A DNA stretch of 64,000 nucleotides, from positions 5,098,284 through 5,162,283 of the forward strand of contig CM074190.1 in NCBI GenBank assembly GCA_037179385.1. The letters run 5' to 3'. Within the stretch, counting starts at the first letter, position 1. Every line of letters begins with the position of its first letter. Below the pieces are notes generated by a model. The model did not search any database. It was not told where the DNA came from and saw nothing but the letters and a program-made list of their open reading frames with translations. A program made the position numbers and the translations under genes. This document shows, in pieces, positions 1 through 11,898 of this stretch. This DNA is from Holothuria scabra. Taxonomy: Eukaryota > Echinodermata > Holothuroidea > Aspidochirotida > Holothuriidae.

Positions 1-179
1 CAAACTATGAAAACAACATGACGACAATTGATCATTTCCAATTGTCCTCCAATAATCCGAAAATTAAAACATGTCAATAAAGCAACTTTTTGGGTAAAGT
101 ATCATATCCCTTATTTGAAGAGAGAAAATGCAATGTCCCCTCAGAACCACAGTAGAAAACAGATAAAAAGACATGTAAT

Positions 180-845
180 CATTTTATCATTTTTCAGAAA
201 ATTGTTGCCTTGCACACTTGGAAAAATGTGGGAAATTTAGCATTTTGCAGAAAATTGTTGAAATGAAGAGCTATTATAAGTTGTCATTTCGTCATTTTTC
301 AAAAATCCGTTGCTTTGCACACTTGAAAAAGATATGAGAAATTTAACATTTTTGCAGAAAATTGTTGGAATGACGAGCTATGATTAGTTGTCTTTTCGTC
401 ATTTTGCAGAAAATTGTTGCCTTGCACACTTGGGCAGATGTGAGAAATTTACCATTTTGCAAAAAATTGTTGAAAAGACGAGATATTATAAGTTGTCATT
501 TCGTCATTTTTCAGAAAATTGTTGCTTTGCACAGTTGGAAAGATGTGAGGAATTTAACATTTTGCAGAAAATTGTTGAAATGACGAGATATGATATGTTG
601 TCATTTCATCATTTTTCAAAAAATTGTTGCTTTACACACTTGAAAAGATGTGAGAAATTCAACATTTTTGCAGAAAATTGTTAAAATGACGAGATACAAT
701 AAGTTGTCATTTTGTAATTTTTCAGAAAAATGTAGCTTTCCACACTTGGAAAGATGTGAGGAATTTAAAATTTTGCAGAAAATTGTTGAAATGACGAAAT
801 GTGACAAGTTCTCATTTCATAATTTTTGTGTTTTTTGACGAGATA
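180..845. repeat. Minisatellite, ~53-bp half-units in ~106-bp pairs
   Basis: The core CAGAAAATTGTTG, or a close variant, returns about every 53 bp (near 195, 248, 302, 355, 407, 461, 512, 564, 617, 671, 723 and 776). Two half-unit types mostly alternate: one continues with TTGCACACTTGGAAAGATG, the other with AAATGACGAGATAT. The higher-order unit is therefore about 106 bp, in roughly six copies. Short open frames run through it in several phases, which is expected of a repeat without stops and is not evidence of coding. Confidence 0.85.
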
Positions 846-1289
846 TTATGTTGTCATCTTGACATTTTTCTGAAAAATGTTAACTTACTAGCCAAAAAGA
901 TATTGTGATCTTGTGGCACTTTTAAGCTTCCGTAGATAACTGATAGAACAATGCGTGTTTGTAAATTCACTTCTTCGTTTTGGGCAGTAATATGAAGTGA
1001 AAATTGTAGAAAGTTTTATATAGCGCCATCTCATTTGTGTTCACTAATTTGAATGGTATGAGTTCATCCTAATTTTAATGTTATGTTATTTGTTTGGACG
1101 CTAACACGAGGTTAGCATAAAGAGAAAAGAACAAAGACAGCAAGCAAGCAACACTTCTTTCCGTTTGTGTATTTCTTTTATGTTGTCGTCTTCGGTTTAG
1201 CCCGGGCCGGACACAACAAAAATAATTCTATTGCGAAAGAAATCTGAAAGTAAGGACTTTTTTAATTCTAGTTACGAGCCCAGGAAATG
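846..1289. other. Intergenic, nothing recognised
   Basis: AT-rich sequence with no long reading frame, no clear repeat partner elsewhere in the window and no RNA-gene signature that I could see. Confidence 0.5.
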
Positions 1290-1810
1290 TCATTTCCTGC
1301 TCACCGGGAGTTCTCCATTTTTCAAAAAATCCTGTGCGCTTCGACCTAGATAATCTTTCGGGCAAGATTACATTTTTTCGCACAAAAGTGAAATTCTGCC
1401 CCTCCCAAATTCAGCTGACACGCTCCCGTACGGCTATGACAATAAATAAAATATAAAACTTAAAATATATGCAAAGCCAATTTTTGTTCTCGGGAGAATG
1501 CTCCAATATGGTCTACTTGATTTCCTCATGAGAACGTAAGATTCCCCCATAAACACCCAAACTGTCATAAAGTTACAATTTTCCTCCAATATTTTTAGAT
1601 TTAGGTTCTTAAAAATGGCAAAATTTTCCAATTTCGTTGGATGCTCCGTACAATAAATAACCAAAGCCAACTCTGTTAATCTCCCGGCATATGATACTAC
1701 CTAATTTTGTTCCTGAAAGGCATATCACTGAATAAAAAAAACCAAATTTTTCATTATAACCTTACCAAAAGACCAAATTTTCTTTCATTAAAATCCCAGA
1801 TTTCTCAATC
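1290..1810 (+). repeat. Dispersed repeat, copy 1 (inverted partner at 48880-49500)
   Basis: Several blocks match the reverse complement of 48880-49500 in the same order: ATTTCCTGCTCACCGGGAG versus a diverged counterpart, TAATCTTTCGGGCA, TCTGCCCCTCC, CGCTCCCGTACG and AAAGGCATATCACT followed by AATAAAAAAAACCAAATTTTTCATTATAA. The two copies differ by many small indels, so this is an old interspersed element. No coding frame was found, and ends and class are undetermined. Confidence 0.65.
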
Positions 1811-2847
1811 ATGATAAGCTCTTAATTTTGAAAGATTCGTTCAAAAAGGGAAAGACTTTCCTGGCAAACTTCTAGTCTCGTCTCAAAACCTTAGTCAGTT
1901 AGTAAGTAGATCTTGTACTATTCAATGCGTAACCCCAAAAGAATTCCAGCTGTCACCAATATAACGTTTTTGATTTTTCCCTTATGAGGGACAGATTCTT
2001 CAATAAACACCCCAGAATTGTTGTAGTACCCATAACAGCCAAATTTCTTTCATAAGTTTTAATTTTTACTTTAAATAAACTCCAGATTGTAAAGTATTTG
2101 TTAAGGAGAAAGCTCAAAATTTCGGCGCGATCCGGGCGCCTCAAATTCTGCAGTCACGTTCAAACCGGACATAACAGCGCCTTCGTCGAGGCTTTGAAAT
2201 TCTGGCCCCCCTGTCGGGGAGCTTGGCCCCCTGTCGGGCAAATCCTGGCGCCACCCCTGGGAGGAACGGGAGTGTGGATTTGACATGCGTACATGCAGTT
2301 CTATTCGGTGATCTGCGCGTAGATGCGTGACAGTACAGTGACGAGAGGTCAGCATTCGTGCATTTTTCTTCGAATGCTACTACACGCCCACAATATATTT
2401 CTCTGTCTGTGTACAGTCCCTGTGACGTGTGGTAACTGACGCGGTCTTCTGTAATCTTTGAAAGTGAACGCAGTAGTCACGGTTGGTATGTCGTTGTGAG
2501 CACATAAGAATGTGAACGCGTGTATAGATGTGCGCTTATAAAGATACGCTTACAAATTACTGTATGACCAAAAAACAAGTTCACGAACTTCAAACCAGTC
2601 GTTATGTGTTCATATTCAAGTGCTCTTAAGATGGAAAAGCACGAAAAGGTCAAACAATTGTCCTATTGTAAGTGGAATATGTATTGAAGAATCGTGTTTG
2701 AAGAATTTGAGATGTTCTGAAATCACAATTTAGCCTATTTTAACTACCAGAAGATATCAGTTTACCTAATGGCTCCCAAAACGACTGATCAGTGGTCAGC
2801 GCTTCCGTCCTCCGTTTCGGTCTGCATGAGGAGTCACCGCGTCATTT
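1811..2847. other. Intergenic with a short GC-rich repeat end near 2200-2275
   Basis: Mostly featureless. At 2203-2260 the phrase TGGCCCCCTGTCGGG occurs twice in succession, followed by AAATCCTGGCGCCACCCCTG. A reverse-complement match to the latter part is present at 48303-48332, and a related end (CTGGCGCCACCCATGG) at 52660-52680. This suggests the terminus of an interspersed repeat that is not otherwise delimited here. Confidence 0.45.
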
Positions 2848-3063
2848 TAAAGTACCAGTCCTCTCACCCCGGACTACAATTTGGGTAGGGGTGTACCGAA
2901 ATTCTCAATTGGCTCAGCTCTTTGATTGACAGCTAATTCAAACAATGCAAAGTTCCAAAGCTTGTCAAAGCATGAACTTTAGTGAAAGTGTTTCGATTAT
3001 ACACATTGAGCTTTTTTATACTCATCCTGAAGCAATAAACTGAGATTATGTCTGGATAAAGTT
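2848..3063 (+). repeat. Dispersed ~220-bp repeat family R1, copy 1
   Basis: It shares AGTACCAGTCCTCTCACCCC, CTTTGATTGACAGCTAATTC, TTATACACATTGAGCT and CCTGAAGCAATAAACTGAGA with copies at 14752-14985 (same strand) and 18651-18880 (opposite strand). The AATAAA near the 3' side and the lack of terminal inversion suggest a short retroposon or a gene-end-derived repeat. It is non-coding. Confidence 0.7.
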
Positions 3064-3264
3064 GCTCTTTGGCCAAAAAGTGAACCCTCTTGCCGTAGTC
3101 CCTAAAAATTGTGTTTGGATTAATTTTTCAATGCGCTAAAAGAAAGCAGTGAATCGTTCGTTATATGTTTTTGGGTAGTGATTGAGTTGGAGATTAGAAA
3201 TGGTTGAAATTTGTTACACCTGGGCCAACTGAGAGGCTTTGGAATGGCAGCGGACCTATCTCAT

Positions 3265-3660
3265 ATTCTGGGTAGTTGTTGTTGAAAAGCAACACTCCCT
3301 TCCTTTTGTCCTTGATTCCCAGGGTCCTTCCTGTTTCACGGCGTCACTTGTTAGCGGTGAACGTGAGAAACTACCGCGCCCTTGTTCTACTTGTACGTCG
3401 GTATTCCATACTTTCAAGGTGTGGCCAATTTCAACCTCTTCAGCTTCCTCATTGTTCATTGTTTAGATCAGCGCTTTCCTAAATATTTATTTAATTTGCA
3501 TATGTTTCGCTCTCCCCGAGACATGAAAGCTCCGAGCGTGCAAGTTTTGGTCACACTCACACACTGGTGCAGCAGGCCTCAGACGACGAACACCTGAGTC
3601 AATCTGTATATTGTTAAATTTAAATAATTTTTATGCCGGCTGTAAATCGAACGGAATAAA
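3265..3660 (+). repeat. Dispersed ~400-bp repeat family R2, copy 1
   Basis: Matches the reverse strand of 8385-8790. Shared phrases include TTCCCAGGGTCCTTCCTGTT, TTTTCAAGGTGTGGCCAATT (one base different here), CCTCCTCATTG and, near the end, a CAGAC..GA.CACCTGAGT block followed by an AATAAAA signal. The conserved direction ending in a polyadenylation-like signal resembles an LTR or a retroposed transcript end. I saw no tRNA-like promoter and no flanking duplication. Overlapping short frames are not protein-like. Confidence 0.65.
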
Positions 3661-3766
3661 ACCGCTAATCATCTTGAATCAGAACTAAATCTTCTTCTCA
3701 TCTATTTATTCATATCTCAACTCGCACCACGCCTACACACTCTGCAACATCCCCGTTACAAGCCTT

Positions 3767-4006
3767 CACTCTAAAAAATATTTAAACGATTTTGTTTAAA
3801 AATTAGGATACTGACGAAAATGAGTATTTCTACTCGAAATAAGTGAGTACTTCAACTCAATTTGTGTAAAATTTTGCACAAATTCAGCAATTTGTGTAAA
3901 ATTTTGCACAAATTCAGTTGAAGTACTCACTTATTTCGAGTAGAAATATTCATTTTCGTCAGTATCCTAATTTTTAAACAAAATCGTTTAAATATTTTTT
4001 AGAGTG
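3767..4006. mobile_element. 240-bp palindromic MITE, copy 1
   Basis: Nearly perfect inverted repeat running from CACTCTAAAAAATATTTAAA to its complement ending TTTTTTAGAGTG. The arms are about 90 bp. The centre is a twofold repeat of AATTTGTGTAAAATTTTGCA plus ACAAATTCAG, which is itself palindromic. A second copy of identical length lies at 28159-28398 and differs at few positions (for example ACTGACG versus ACTCACG). No target duplication is obvious. It is non-coding and therefore presumably mobilised in trans. Confidence 0.9.
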
Positions 4007-4444
4007 TCCGTATCAAGGATTGGCCCATTATCCGACAGTAGTCGTAGCCCCACGTATTGAGATAGACACACATGCGATGTCACAAACAGCGCCACCAACA
4101 GCCGTTGGCGGAAAACGCTAGATTTAGAATTCGTCATTGCGCAATGTCTAAACAAAATGGGAATTTACCAAATGATACGGAAGACAGAAACATTATAATT
4201 TACATTTTTCATTTTATTGAAGAACGTGACACAAAAATACGGTAATCAGATAATGTAACAACTATCACTGTATTTTTAAAAAAATAATTAGGCCTAAGCT
4301 ACTATTGGCCTGGCCATCTATACAATTTTTACCACTCCGGTTGGAGGTATGTATACCCTCTAATCCCCCCCCCCCCCTTGGATCCGTCACTGTGTGAAAC
4401 ATGAACTAAATCTACTTAAAGTTGTGAAACTTCTGTTCAAATTG

Positions 4445-4690
4445 GACATGTATTTCTCAAGATATAAGTAAATAAAGACATTACATTTGTGTTCCAAATT
4501 GAGCTTGAGAGCAGCAAACGTTATATCAATTCCTCACACTGAAAAGGTATGGCTTTCTCTTTTTTCAGACTGTTATGTTGACGTTAAAGTTAATAGTAAT
4601 AGGATCTTACTGTGGGGACTGCAAAGTGTGTAAAAGTCTCATGCCAAGTTATTCAATCACATTCTGATAACATGAGATTGTTGAGGAGAT
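4445..4690 (+). repeat. Diverged dispersed repeat R3, copy 1 (partner 57690-57905)
   Basis: Shares ordered blocks with 57690-57905, such as CCAAATTGAGCTTGAGAGCAGCA, TTATATCA.TT.CTCACA and CAGACTGTTATGTTGAC. Identity is patchy, so this is an old pair. No coding capacity and no clear ends. Confidence 0.5.
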
Positions 4691-5039
4691 AATTGCCATT
4701 GGTTGTGAAGTTTAAAGAAAAACAAAAAAAAAAAACAAAAAAAAAACTGTCCATTAATGTTAGGACATGATGTCATTTGTGCTTGCTTCAAGTTCTCGTT
4801 TTGTTAAAAATGTGACAACTTCACCGGGGCATATCTTGAGAACCACACATTGGACTTCAATGCAAACAAAAATTCTTACAATAAGTACCTGTCATATCAA
4901 AACTTGGAATGACCTTACATATAACCTTCTTTTAAGGGCGATCGCCCCGAAATTCATTTTGAAGCAACAACGAAATCTCACAGTTTTCTTCAGTCTTATC
5001 TCTCCTTGCAGAATCTTTCGTAATGTTTTAGAACTTAAA

Positions 5040-5195
5040 AATTGCATGTTCAAGGTAAACGAAGCAGTTACTACTAGTATAAATTTCGCATTTGAAGAGG
5101 GAATATATTGTCACATGACCATCAAGAGGCAATCATGAAACAGGTCAGTCTACTACACTACTTCAAGTTAAGGTGACTGCTCTAATAAGCCCTTT
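5040..5195 (+). repeat. Diverged dispersed repeat R4, copy 1 (partner 16185-16340)
   Basis: Ordered matches to 16185-16340: GTTCAAGGTAA, ATATTGTCACATGACCATCA, AGAGGCAATCA and CTACTACACTAC, then a final AGGTGACTGC block. It may be part of a longer element that also includes R3 upstream, but the stretch between them has no visible partner. Confidence 0.5.
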
Positions 5196-6161
5196 CATGA
5201 TTACAAATCGGCCTCCCGGGTCAAAGGTCATTCGGTATAGCAACCCATAGCAACGCTAGTCCCGGGCCGTCGCCTGTGCATACCATCGTTACGTTACGTA
5301 TGCATGCCTACAATAAACAACACGGACACGAACCAAAAGTAGCTTCGAAAAATCACATCTCTTAATGGACAAAACGTTCAGTATCTCCCGAAAGATGTTT
5401 TTAAGTATCACTCATAAATTTTCCTTCGATACTGGCTGAGTTTTTAAGTTTCTGAACGTGCAAAATCTCAAGGAATTTGTCCGTTCCCGTGGAAGTACGA
5501 ACTGACAGTTCAAGCCTTTTATCTCTGCTAGGCTAAATACCGTAAGCTAGGCCTACTCAAGGAATGAACCAGCTGCTGGCTGGTATACCAAATTTCGTGA
5601 AAAAATACCTAAGCTACAAGAGCTAGGATGAATATCAGGGGGTTATTTCTACGCTTGAAGTTCTATTACCATGCTACATGATGCAAAGGCCTAACGTAGG
5701 CTTCGTTCGTAAGTTCGTAGACTTCGTAGGTTAAGTTCGTATACATCGCCTCACTGCTACTGCTATAGGCCTAAAAAGTTAAGTCTTGGCCTTAAACCTT
5801 CATAATAATATCTATCCAGGACTTGCTTCGCCCAGGCTTAGTTGTAACTTACCTCAGTCCAAGACTGTGATTTGGAGTGTAACTTCATGTAACGTTCAAG
5901 TGCTATAGTAACGTTGTACTAACAGTTATACTGTTAGCACATGGGTGTTCAATGGAGATCTTAGTGCGCCTACTAAGATCGATTGTAATAGACGAAAATC
6001 ATTGGCCAAGGTAACTCTAGATTTTTTAGACCCAAAGCAAAATTCATTCCTAAATCTTACCGAGTAATAGTAGGCCCTCTAACCCGAATTTTTAATTTGT
6101 TAACCCAAATCCTACAAGTCAAGTGTAATCTTGTGTAGCTTACTATTGCAAAATGTACGTA

Positions 6162-6316
6162 GGGTAGATGCGCACTGTTTAACAAGGTGTTTCTTGATTG
6201 GTTGTTGCCATTGTATTGTATCGATTGTAGCCTTTGTTAGGGTTAGGGATTAGGTTAGGGATTAGGCTTTCGTTAGCCAGTAAGGAAAATTTTTGTTAAA
6301 CAGTGCGCATCGCCCC
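6162..6316. mobile_element. 155-bp hAT-type MITE with 8-bp TSD, copy 1
   Basis: Ends are GGGTAGATGCGCACTGTTTA and AAACAGTGCGCATCGCCCC, so the terminal inverted repeat centres on GATGCGCACTGTTTAACAA. The element is flanked by TGTACGTA at 6154-6161 and again at 6317-6324, an exact 8-bp target duplication as made by hAT transposases. An equal-length copy with its own 8-bp duplication is at 48384-48538. The interior carries TTAGGG-like repeats (6236-6268). Non-autonomous. Confidence 0.92.
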
Positions 6317-6639
6317 TGTACGTACACAGTGATACGAATGAGCGAGTGATACCGTATGACCTTTGTTCTGTCATGCGCAGTTGTAATCATGAAAGGGCTT
6401 ATTGCATGCTCTTGACCTTTTCAGCCACTGCATATGAATGTAGGCGGTGTTCTCCCTCCCTAAAACAATACTTGCTCCAAGTGGCTCTCCTTTCATTGTC
6501 ACTTCATGTACATGCAGTATCATTTAGTCCTTACCTCGTTCCTTAACCTAATGCTGTATTTATTTGTGGATTGCAGAGTTGTGTGTTCAGGTCAGATAAG
6601 GCTAGTTTAAATGGATTTTTGCAGCCAAGTTTCTAACCA

Positions 6640-6845
6640 ATTGGTTTAAGTCCGGCCGGCCGCGGCCTTTTTTCCAGTTGTGACTCACTCCATGACTTTT
6701 CCCCATTTTGTTTTTGCTGAGCACCAATTGCAAGTAGTTCAATGACAATTCCGTTTTTAAAGTCTTCAGTATAACCCGGCCAGGACTCGAACTTCCGACC
6801 TCACGACTGTACTTTTGATGCTCTACCACCACTTGACCATGCATG
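6640..6845 (-). mobile_element. tRNA-derived SINE, copy 1
   Basis: On the minus strand an A-box-like TGGTCAAGTGG (6829-6839) is followed 36 bp later by a B box GTTCGAGTCC (6783-6792), the spacing of an internal Pol III promoter. The tRNA-like head is followed by a non-tRNA body that runs into GAGTCACAACTGG, an A-run and GGCCGCGGCCGGCCGGACTT. The body recurs at 22515-22670, and its GC-rich end near 61836-61855 in reverse complement. The head does not fold into an intact cloverleaf with a recognisable acceptor stem, so it is a SINE and not a tRNA gene. Exact ends are uncertain. Confidence 0.75.
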
Positions 6846-6856
6846 TACAGTGACAT

Positions 6857-8300
6857 TCCATGGTCAATGAGACTTCAACAGTTCTAGGTAAGATGGATAA
6901 ATACTCAAGAGCAATCACTGGGTTTTTCATGTGATCTGGCCTTCCAATCTTAGTTTTTGAGCTGGTTATCCACCCAGCATTTTGAATTCATGTGCTCCTG
7001 CTTCAATTGTGATACCTAGCACCTTAGCATTGGAAAACAACTGTTCTTTAAGGCCTACGTTTTGGCATTTGCTATTTTTGCTAATTTTTTTTTTATGAAA
7101 TAATACTTTTTCTTTTCACTACCTTGTAAAACCTCTGGACTAATTTCCTGTCCAAGCTGCACACATCTACCTGTAAAACTAAGTTTAGCAATTGAAATGG
7201 AATATTGTACAAGCGATTAGCAAAATTGTAGGGGCATGGGCATGAAAAATTAGTACAAGTTGATTTTAGTCCATATATCACTCCTCCAGCAACAAACCCC
7301 AATATGAAGGCCTTAATAACTGGTATGACAGTAAGTGACCTGTCCCAGAGTCCACGGAACTACCGACTGTCTGACTGTACCTCATCTCCTAGACTCCCAC
7401 ACAAACAAATGTTTCTGACCTTGCTTATTTAACTTCTTATGCCTTTTTCATTAGTTTAAATAACATTGAAGTTCCCAATGATTTTGGCGCACCACAATTT
7501 CGTAAAACTAGAGAAATTTATGTCTTTTATTTACTTAGTTTGCAGTACATGTTTCTGTTTGGGTTAATTTCATGGTATCCCAGCATAAAGTTTCTGATCC
7601 CTATCACAAAATTTTTATTGATTTAATCAATGTGTGATGCACAAATTTTGGAAATTCCTGTCATGATTAAAATGAGTTAAACATATCCCTCTAATATTTA
7701 AATGCATTACATTCACCAATAAATATATGTTGCCATAGCAACATGCTAAATCATAGTTTTATAAAACTGTATTGTTCATTTGTGTTGAAGTGTCTGTATT
7801 GAATAGTTATAGAATACTGAAAGACTTTAATTTCATTACAGTCGCAGTACAGGACAAATGAAGACATGCAATTAATTATTTTCCAGTAGCTTGCACAAGC
7901 AGGCAGCAAGTACATGTTAGTTGGCCAAGCAATACTCCGCCCCTCGCACAAATTCCGTCACTGATAACACCTCTTTATTTTTTAATTTGATCACCCCAGC
8001 AGGTGTTAAAGTCACTAGTAGTTGATGCTTTGGAGACTTTTACTCATATTCTATCATTTTTCCTATAAAAAAATTCTGTGGGACGGAATTGTGACTCAAT
8101 TTTGCCCGTTTTACTGCATTTCTACAAAGGAATTTTAGAAACATGTACATGCCGTTAAACGTGTTTGAACATGTCACTGGTCATCATGAAACAGAAACTT
8201 TATTTACTGTGAGATAATGTGATGAAGCCCCGCGACTCCAGCATGTGAGATAATGGGCCAATCGTATAACGAAGGCTTAGGTAGGGGATTTAGCTGAGTA
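6857..8300. other. Intergenic, nothing recognised
   Basis: AT-rich spacer. Short frames only, none with a recognisable motif. No repeat partner in the window was noticed. Confidence 0.5.
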
Positions 8301-8306
8301 TCCAGC

Positions 8307-8341
<35 letters not shown>
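8307..8341. repeat. (CAA)n microsatellite with A-run
   Basis: About eleven CAA triplets followed by an A-rich run. It sits just beside the end of R2 copy 2 and could be the simple tail of a retroposed sequence lying on its left (about 8190-8306). That is inference. Confidence 0.85.
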
Positions 8342-8384
8342 AAAAAAACAGATGGAGAGTTCCAATCGATTTAATGATGATTTT

Positions 8385-8790
8385 ATTCCAAAATAAAAGA
8401 TGATCAAGTGGAATTAATTCGGCCGGCCTAATAGTAATCAATATCTACAGCTCACTCAAGTGCTCCTTGTCTGAAGTCTTATGCACTAGTGTCCAGCTCA
8501 CAGGCTCGGTCTTGGGAACTGTGCGAGGCTCTGAACACCTGCAGTCCCCTGATTGGTCAAAAGTTATGACGCACCCATGTAAATGAATGTAATGATCTAA
8601 ATGACCAATGAGGAGGCTGCAAGGGGAGAAATTGGCCACACCTTGAAAATATGGGTAGCAGCGTGCACGTGGAACTACGGCGATGAAATATGTCACGTCC
8701 ACCGGTAACACGTGACGGGAAACAGGAAGGACCCTGGGAATCTAAAACAAAAGGAAGGGAGAGTTGCTCGTAAACAACAAGATGGCGTCT
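8385..8790 (-). repeat. Dispersed ~400-bp repeat family R2, copy 2
   Basis: Reverse-strand relative of 3265-3660, sharing CTCTCCCTTCCTTTTGT, TTCCCAGGGTCCTTCCTGTT, TTTTCAAGGTGTGGCCAATT and a terminal AATAAAAT. The two copies differ by substitutions and small indels, and any reading frame is not conserved between them, which argues against a protein-coding origin. Confidence 0.65.
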
Positions 8791-9298
8791 GCTAAAGGTC
8801 ATGGAGAGTACACCATACTACATAACATTATACTTCATTCACTGTGATAAATTGTTAGGAAACCTTACTATTGAGTTACTAATCAAATCCCCTCGCATAT
8901 TGAAAGCTGCATTTTGTATTTTGAACTTGTCTATACCAGTAATTATGCAAATTTTCTAAAAGAAATTGTAGATTCAGTAAGATCATTTAATTAGCACTCC
9001 TACAATTCAAATGTAAAGCCTGACTATTAGAGCCATTTTAATTCTGAGATTTGATGATGACCATTTCTTGGTTTTTCCCACCATACTCTCACTGAATCTA
9101 CAAGGACATAAGTTTTGACGGTAGTTAGCCCAGGCTATGGATAATCCTGAATTGAATTCTGTTCGTCACTAGTGCCACGCTATGATTCGTACTGTGTTTA
9201 GATATGACAAGGAACGGTGTCACTGTAATACAATATTGAGTTATAAAGGAGCACCAGCTGCATCTTGGTTGCTGCTTACGTTCTTAACGTCCTTATAC

Positions 9299-9555
9299 AC
9301 GAATCCGGACAGCAAGTGATGGTCTGATTTCAGTTGGCTATAACTGGGGTCCATCACCTTATAATCTTTCGATTTCCTTGCTTACCTCTATCATGGATGG
9401 TTGTACACTAATTTGTATCTTGAATTCTCCAATTTCACCGTAAATATGAGGAGGGTTTGAAATTCATGTAAACAATAAATAAAGACGATTTTAGGCTGAT
9501 GGACCCCACTAATGGCCGCCTACGGTCACTAAAAACAAGCGCTAATCGGATTCGT
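9299..9555. mobile_element. ~255-bp MITE (ACGAATCCG termini), copy 1
   Basis: Ends ACGAATCCGG and ATCGGATTCGT form a short terminal inverted repeat, and inside it GGGGTCCATCACCTT is mirrored by GGCTGATGGACCCCAC. The reverse-oriented copy at 58947-59197 has the same architecture, including CACTAAAAACAAG next to one end. Non-coding. TA-rich flanks are present but no unambiguous target duplication. Confidence 0.78.
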
Positions 9556-9855
9556 CTATATGCTTAACTTAAATTGCATCATAGGTTAACTTTTTATCTA
9601 GCTAGCTGAGTCCGAAAAGTGGGGTGGCGATCGATTGATTTGTGCAGTCACTTATATTTTGGCTTCGTTTAGATAGAAATTCGCTGAGGCCTATTTTTTC
9701 ACCTTAGTAAATGGATCATTTTGCTTCTTGTTCAAAACCATGTTTTAACGGTTCAATTTTTTTCTTTTTACAAAATAATAGCAATTCCAAACCTGCATAT
9801 TTTCATATTTTCAGTTAAAAATGGCAATATGAAATATGCTATCAACCATTACATT

Positions 9856-11890
9856 CAGTGGCGTAGCTACTGGGGGGGGCAGGGGGGGGGCAAGTTGCCC
9901 CCCCCCCCGGAAAAATTTTGGGGGAAATTTGATGAAAATGGGGAAGTTTGAAGAAATTCCTTATTCTTTCACAAATATCTCAAAATTTTTGTTAGAATAA
10001 GAAATTGTGAGACATTTCTCATACATAATTCGTATTTTCATGTGACAAATTAACTCAGATTTCTTCAGTGTCGCATGAACCGGCCATACTCGCGTTCCAC
10101 ATAAATGATTGAATGTTCTCTTGTATACGCACGGGGGTTACGATTAGTGCATTTCAGTGCACAGGAAGCTGTTATTCAGTTATTTAACAATAGCCAATAC
10201 AGTACATCTTAACACTGAAAGGCTGTAAATCCGAATTTATATCCCCTTATACACAGTCTCTGCATTGTACACTTTGGGAATTAAGTAAAAGGATGTGAAA
10301 ACTAACACATCACTACCGCAGACCCCAGAGGTTATTATATTGTTCTACAAGCTAGTATAAAAATATACCGATTTAACTCTGTGTACATAACGATGGATGG
10401 GGCTGAAACAATCCATGGCAAACGATAAACTTAAAGGTAGTCTAGAAATTAGAATGAACGCGATCCATTGGCATATTTAGATTTTTTTACTTAGCCTTAT
10501 CCTTGAAGGCTTACAGGCTAGTTCGGGAAAATAGCTTTCTGCTCACTTGGGGTGTAACAATAAACGGGTCAATGAATACCTTGTAGCCTTCTGCTGTTGT
10601 TCTAACAGGATATCCTCTGTGATCGAGCCAATATTAGGCCTCCCTAGTGGCGTGCGAAGGGAGAGCCATTGGGCCATGTCCCCTCACAGATGCCATTTTT
10701 CTTTTTTCTTAAAAATGCGTGGTCTAACTTTGGTAACACAGATTTTATTTCAAAAGACAGCATATGTGGCACCAAATTGCTTATAAGGACATCAATTTTC
10801 AAAAATTTTCAAAGGGAAAGGATTGTCTCTGCAAGGTCCTTCAGTGTTGCCAATTTTTTTTAATTCCTACAAATAGACCTAGGCAAATTCTGTCAAATTC
10901 CAATTTTTACTTTTAAAGGTTGACTCTGTATCCCACTGGTGGCACCGATAAAAAAGATAACATGTTTAGATTCTCTTTACAAGCATGAATAAGCTATTTT
11001 GACCATCTGAGGGTCTGATTTTTCGAAATTTTCTTTTCGCTCCGCGCCAACAATGGTGGCGCTTCGCTCAGTCTTTTGGGCGAAATTACATTTGAGGTCA
11101 AATTAGCTCTTAACTCTCTGATCACTTTGCAGTTTGCGAACATATGTTGAAGTGAGCATTTTATTGCAAACGACAAAGAAGAAAGCGACAGCTTAGATTC
11201 CTCGTATAAGTCTGGAAAATGCTATTTCCGGCCATCTAAAGGGTCTGATTTTCCAAATTTTCTCTACGCTCCGCGCCAACCGATGGTGGCGCTCCGCTAA
11301 GATAATCTTTATGACAAAGTAACGTTTTGTGGCCAAGAAAAACCACAAATTCTATAGCGACCAATGCTCTTTTATTTTGACTCCTAAAAGTGTTCAAATT
11401 TAATGATAAGTTTTACTTCGTAAGGTAGCATAAATGGCATAAGAATGCATGTCAAGACACTAAAGTTTCAGTTTCATCCTCATGAACCACCACGATTCAA
11501 CTTTTAACACTGTTCCTGTCAAATTTGAAAATCTTGCACTATTTTGCATCTAGGCTCCTTGAAGTCGGGAAACCCCTCCCCTTAGACCATATATACTGCA
11601 TGCCCCCCCCCCCTTCAGAGAAATCCTGCGTAACGCCACTGCGTTAGTACATACAAATTAACCTTATAATGTTGACCAAATAATAAACTAAAAGTTGTTT
11701 TTTCCAGTTGCTCTTTTTTATACTTTAAGATTAAAATGCAGGTGATATTACATAATGACATGATAATGTTGTTATACTTGTAAATTTGCATATTTTATAT
11801 GAAATACATACACATTGAGCGAGGAAAAGTTTTGGGGAAATTTCATACCTTTGCCCCCCCCCCCCGGAAAAAATCCTAGCTACGCCACTG
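9856..11890 (+). mobile_element. Non-autonomous hAT-like element, 2.0 kb, copy 1
   Basis: Terminal inverted repeats CAGTGGCGTAGCTA / TAGCTACGCCACTG. It is flanked by an exact 8-bp duplication ATTACATT at 9848-9855 and 11891-11898, the hAT hallmark. Just inside both ends are long G or C homopolymer tracts (for example at 9872-9910 and 11856-11867). The interior has no frame resembling a transposase. It contains two copies of a GC-rich hairpin phrase (CTCCGCGCCAAC...GGTGGCGCT) near 11040 and 11268. The copy at 19957-21686 is the same family in opposite orientation and is about 300 bp shorter. Confidence 0.93.
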
Positions 11891-11898
11891 ATTACATT

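Noticed and set aside
4767..5138. 123-codon plus-strand frame.
   Set aside because: Runs into dispersed repeat R4 and shows no recognisable motif; the R4 partner does not keep the frame.
6236..6268. Apparent interstitial telomere repeat (TTAGGG-like).
   Set aside because: It is internal to a 155-bp MITE and is matched by the second MITE copy.
6770..6845. Minus-strand tRNA gene suggested by A and B boxes.
   Set aside because: No convincing acceptor stem or anticodon arm, and the sequence continues into a repeated non-tRNA body: a SINE.
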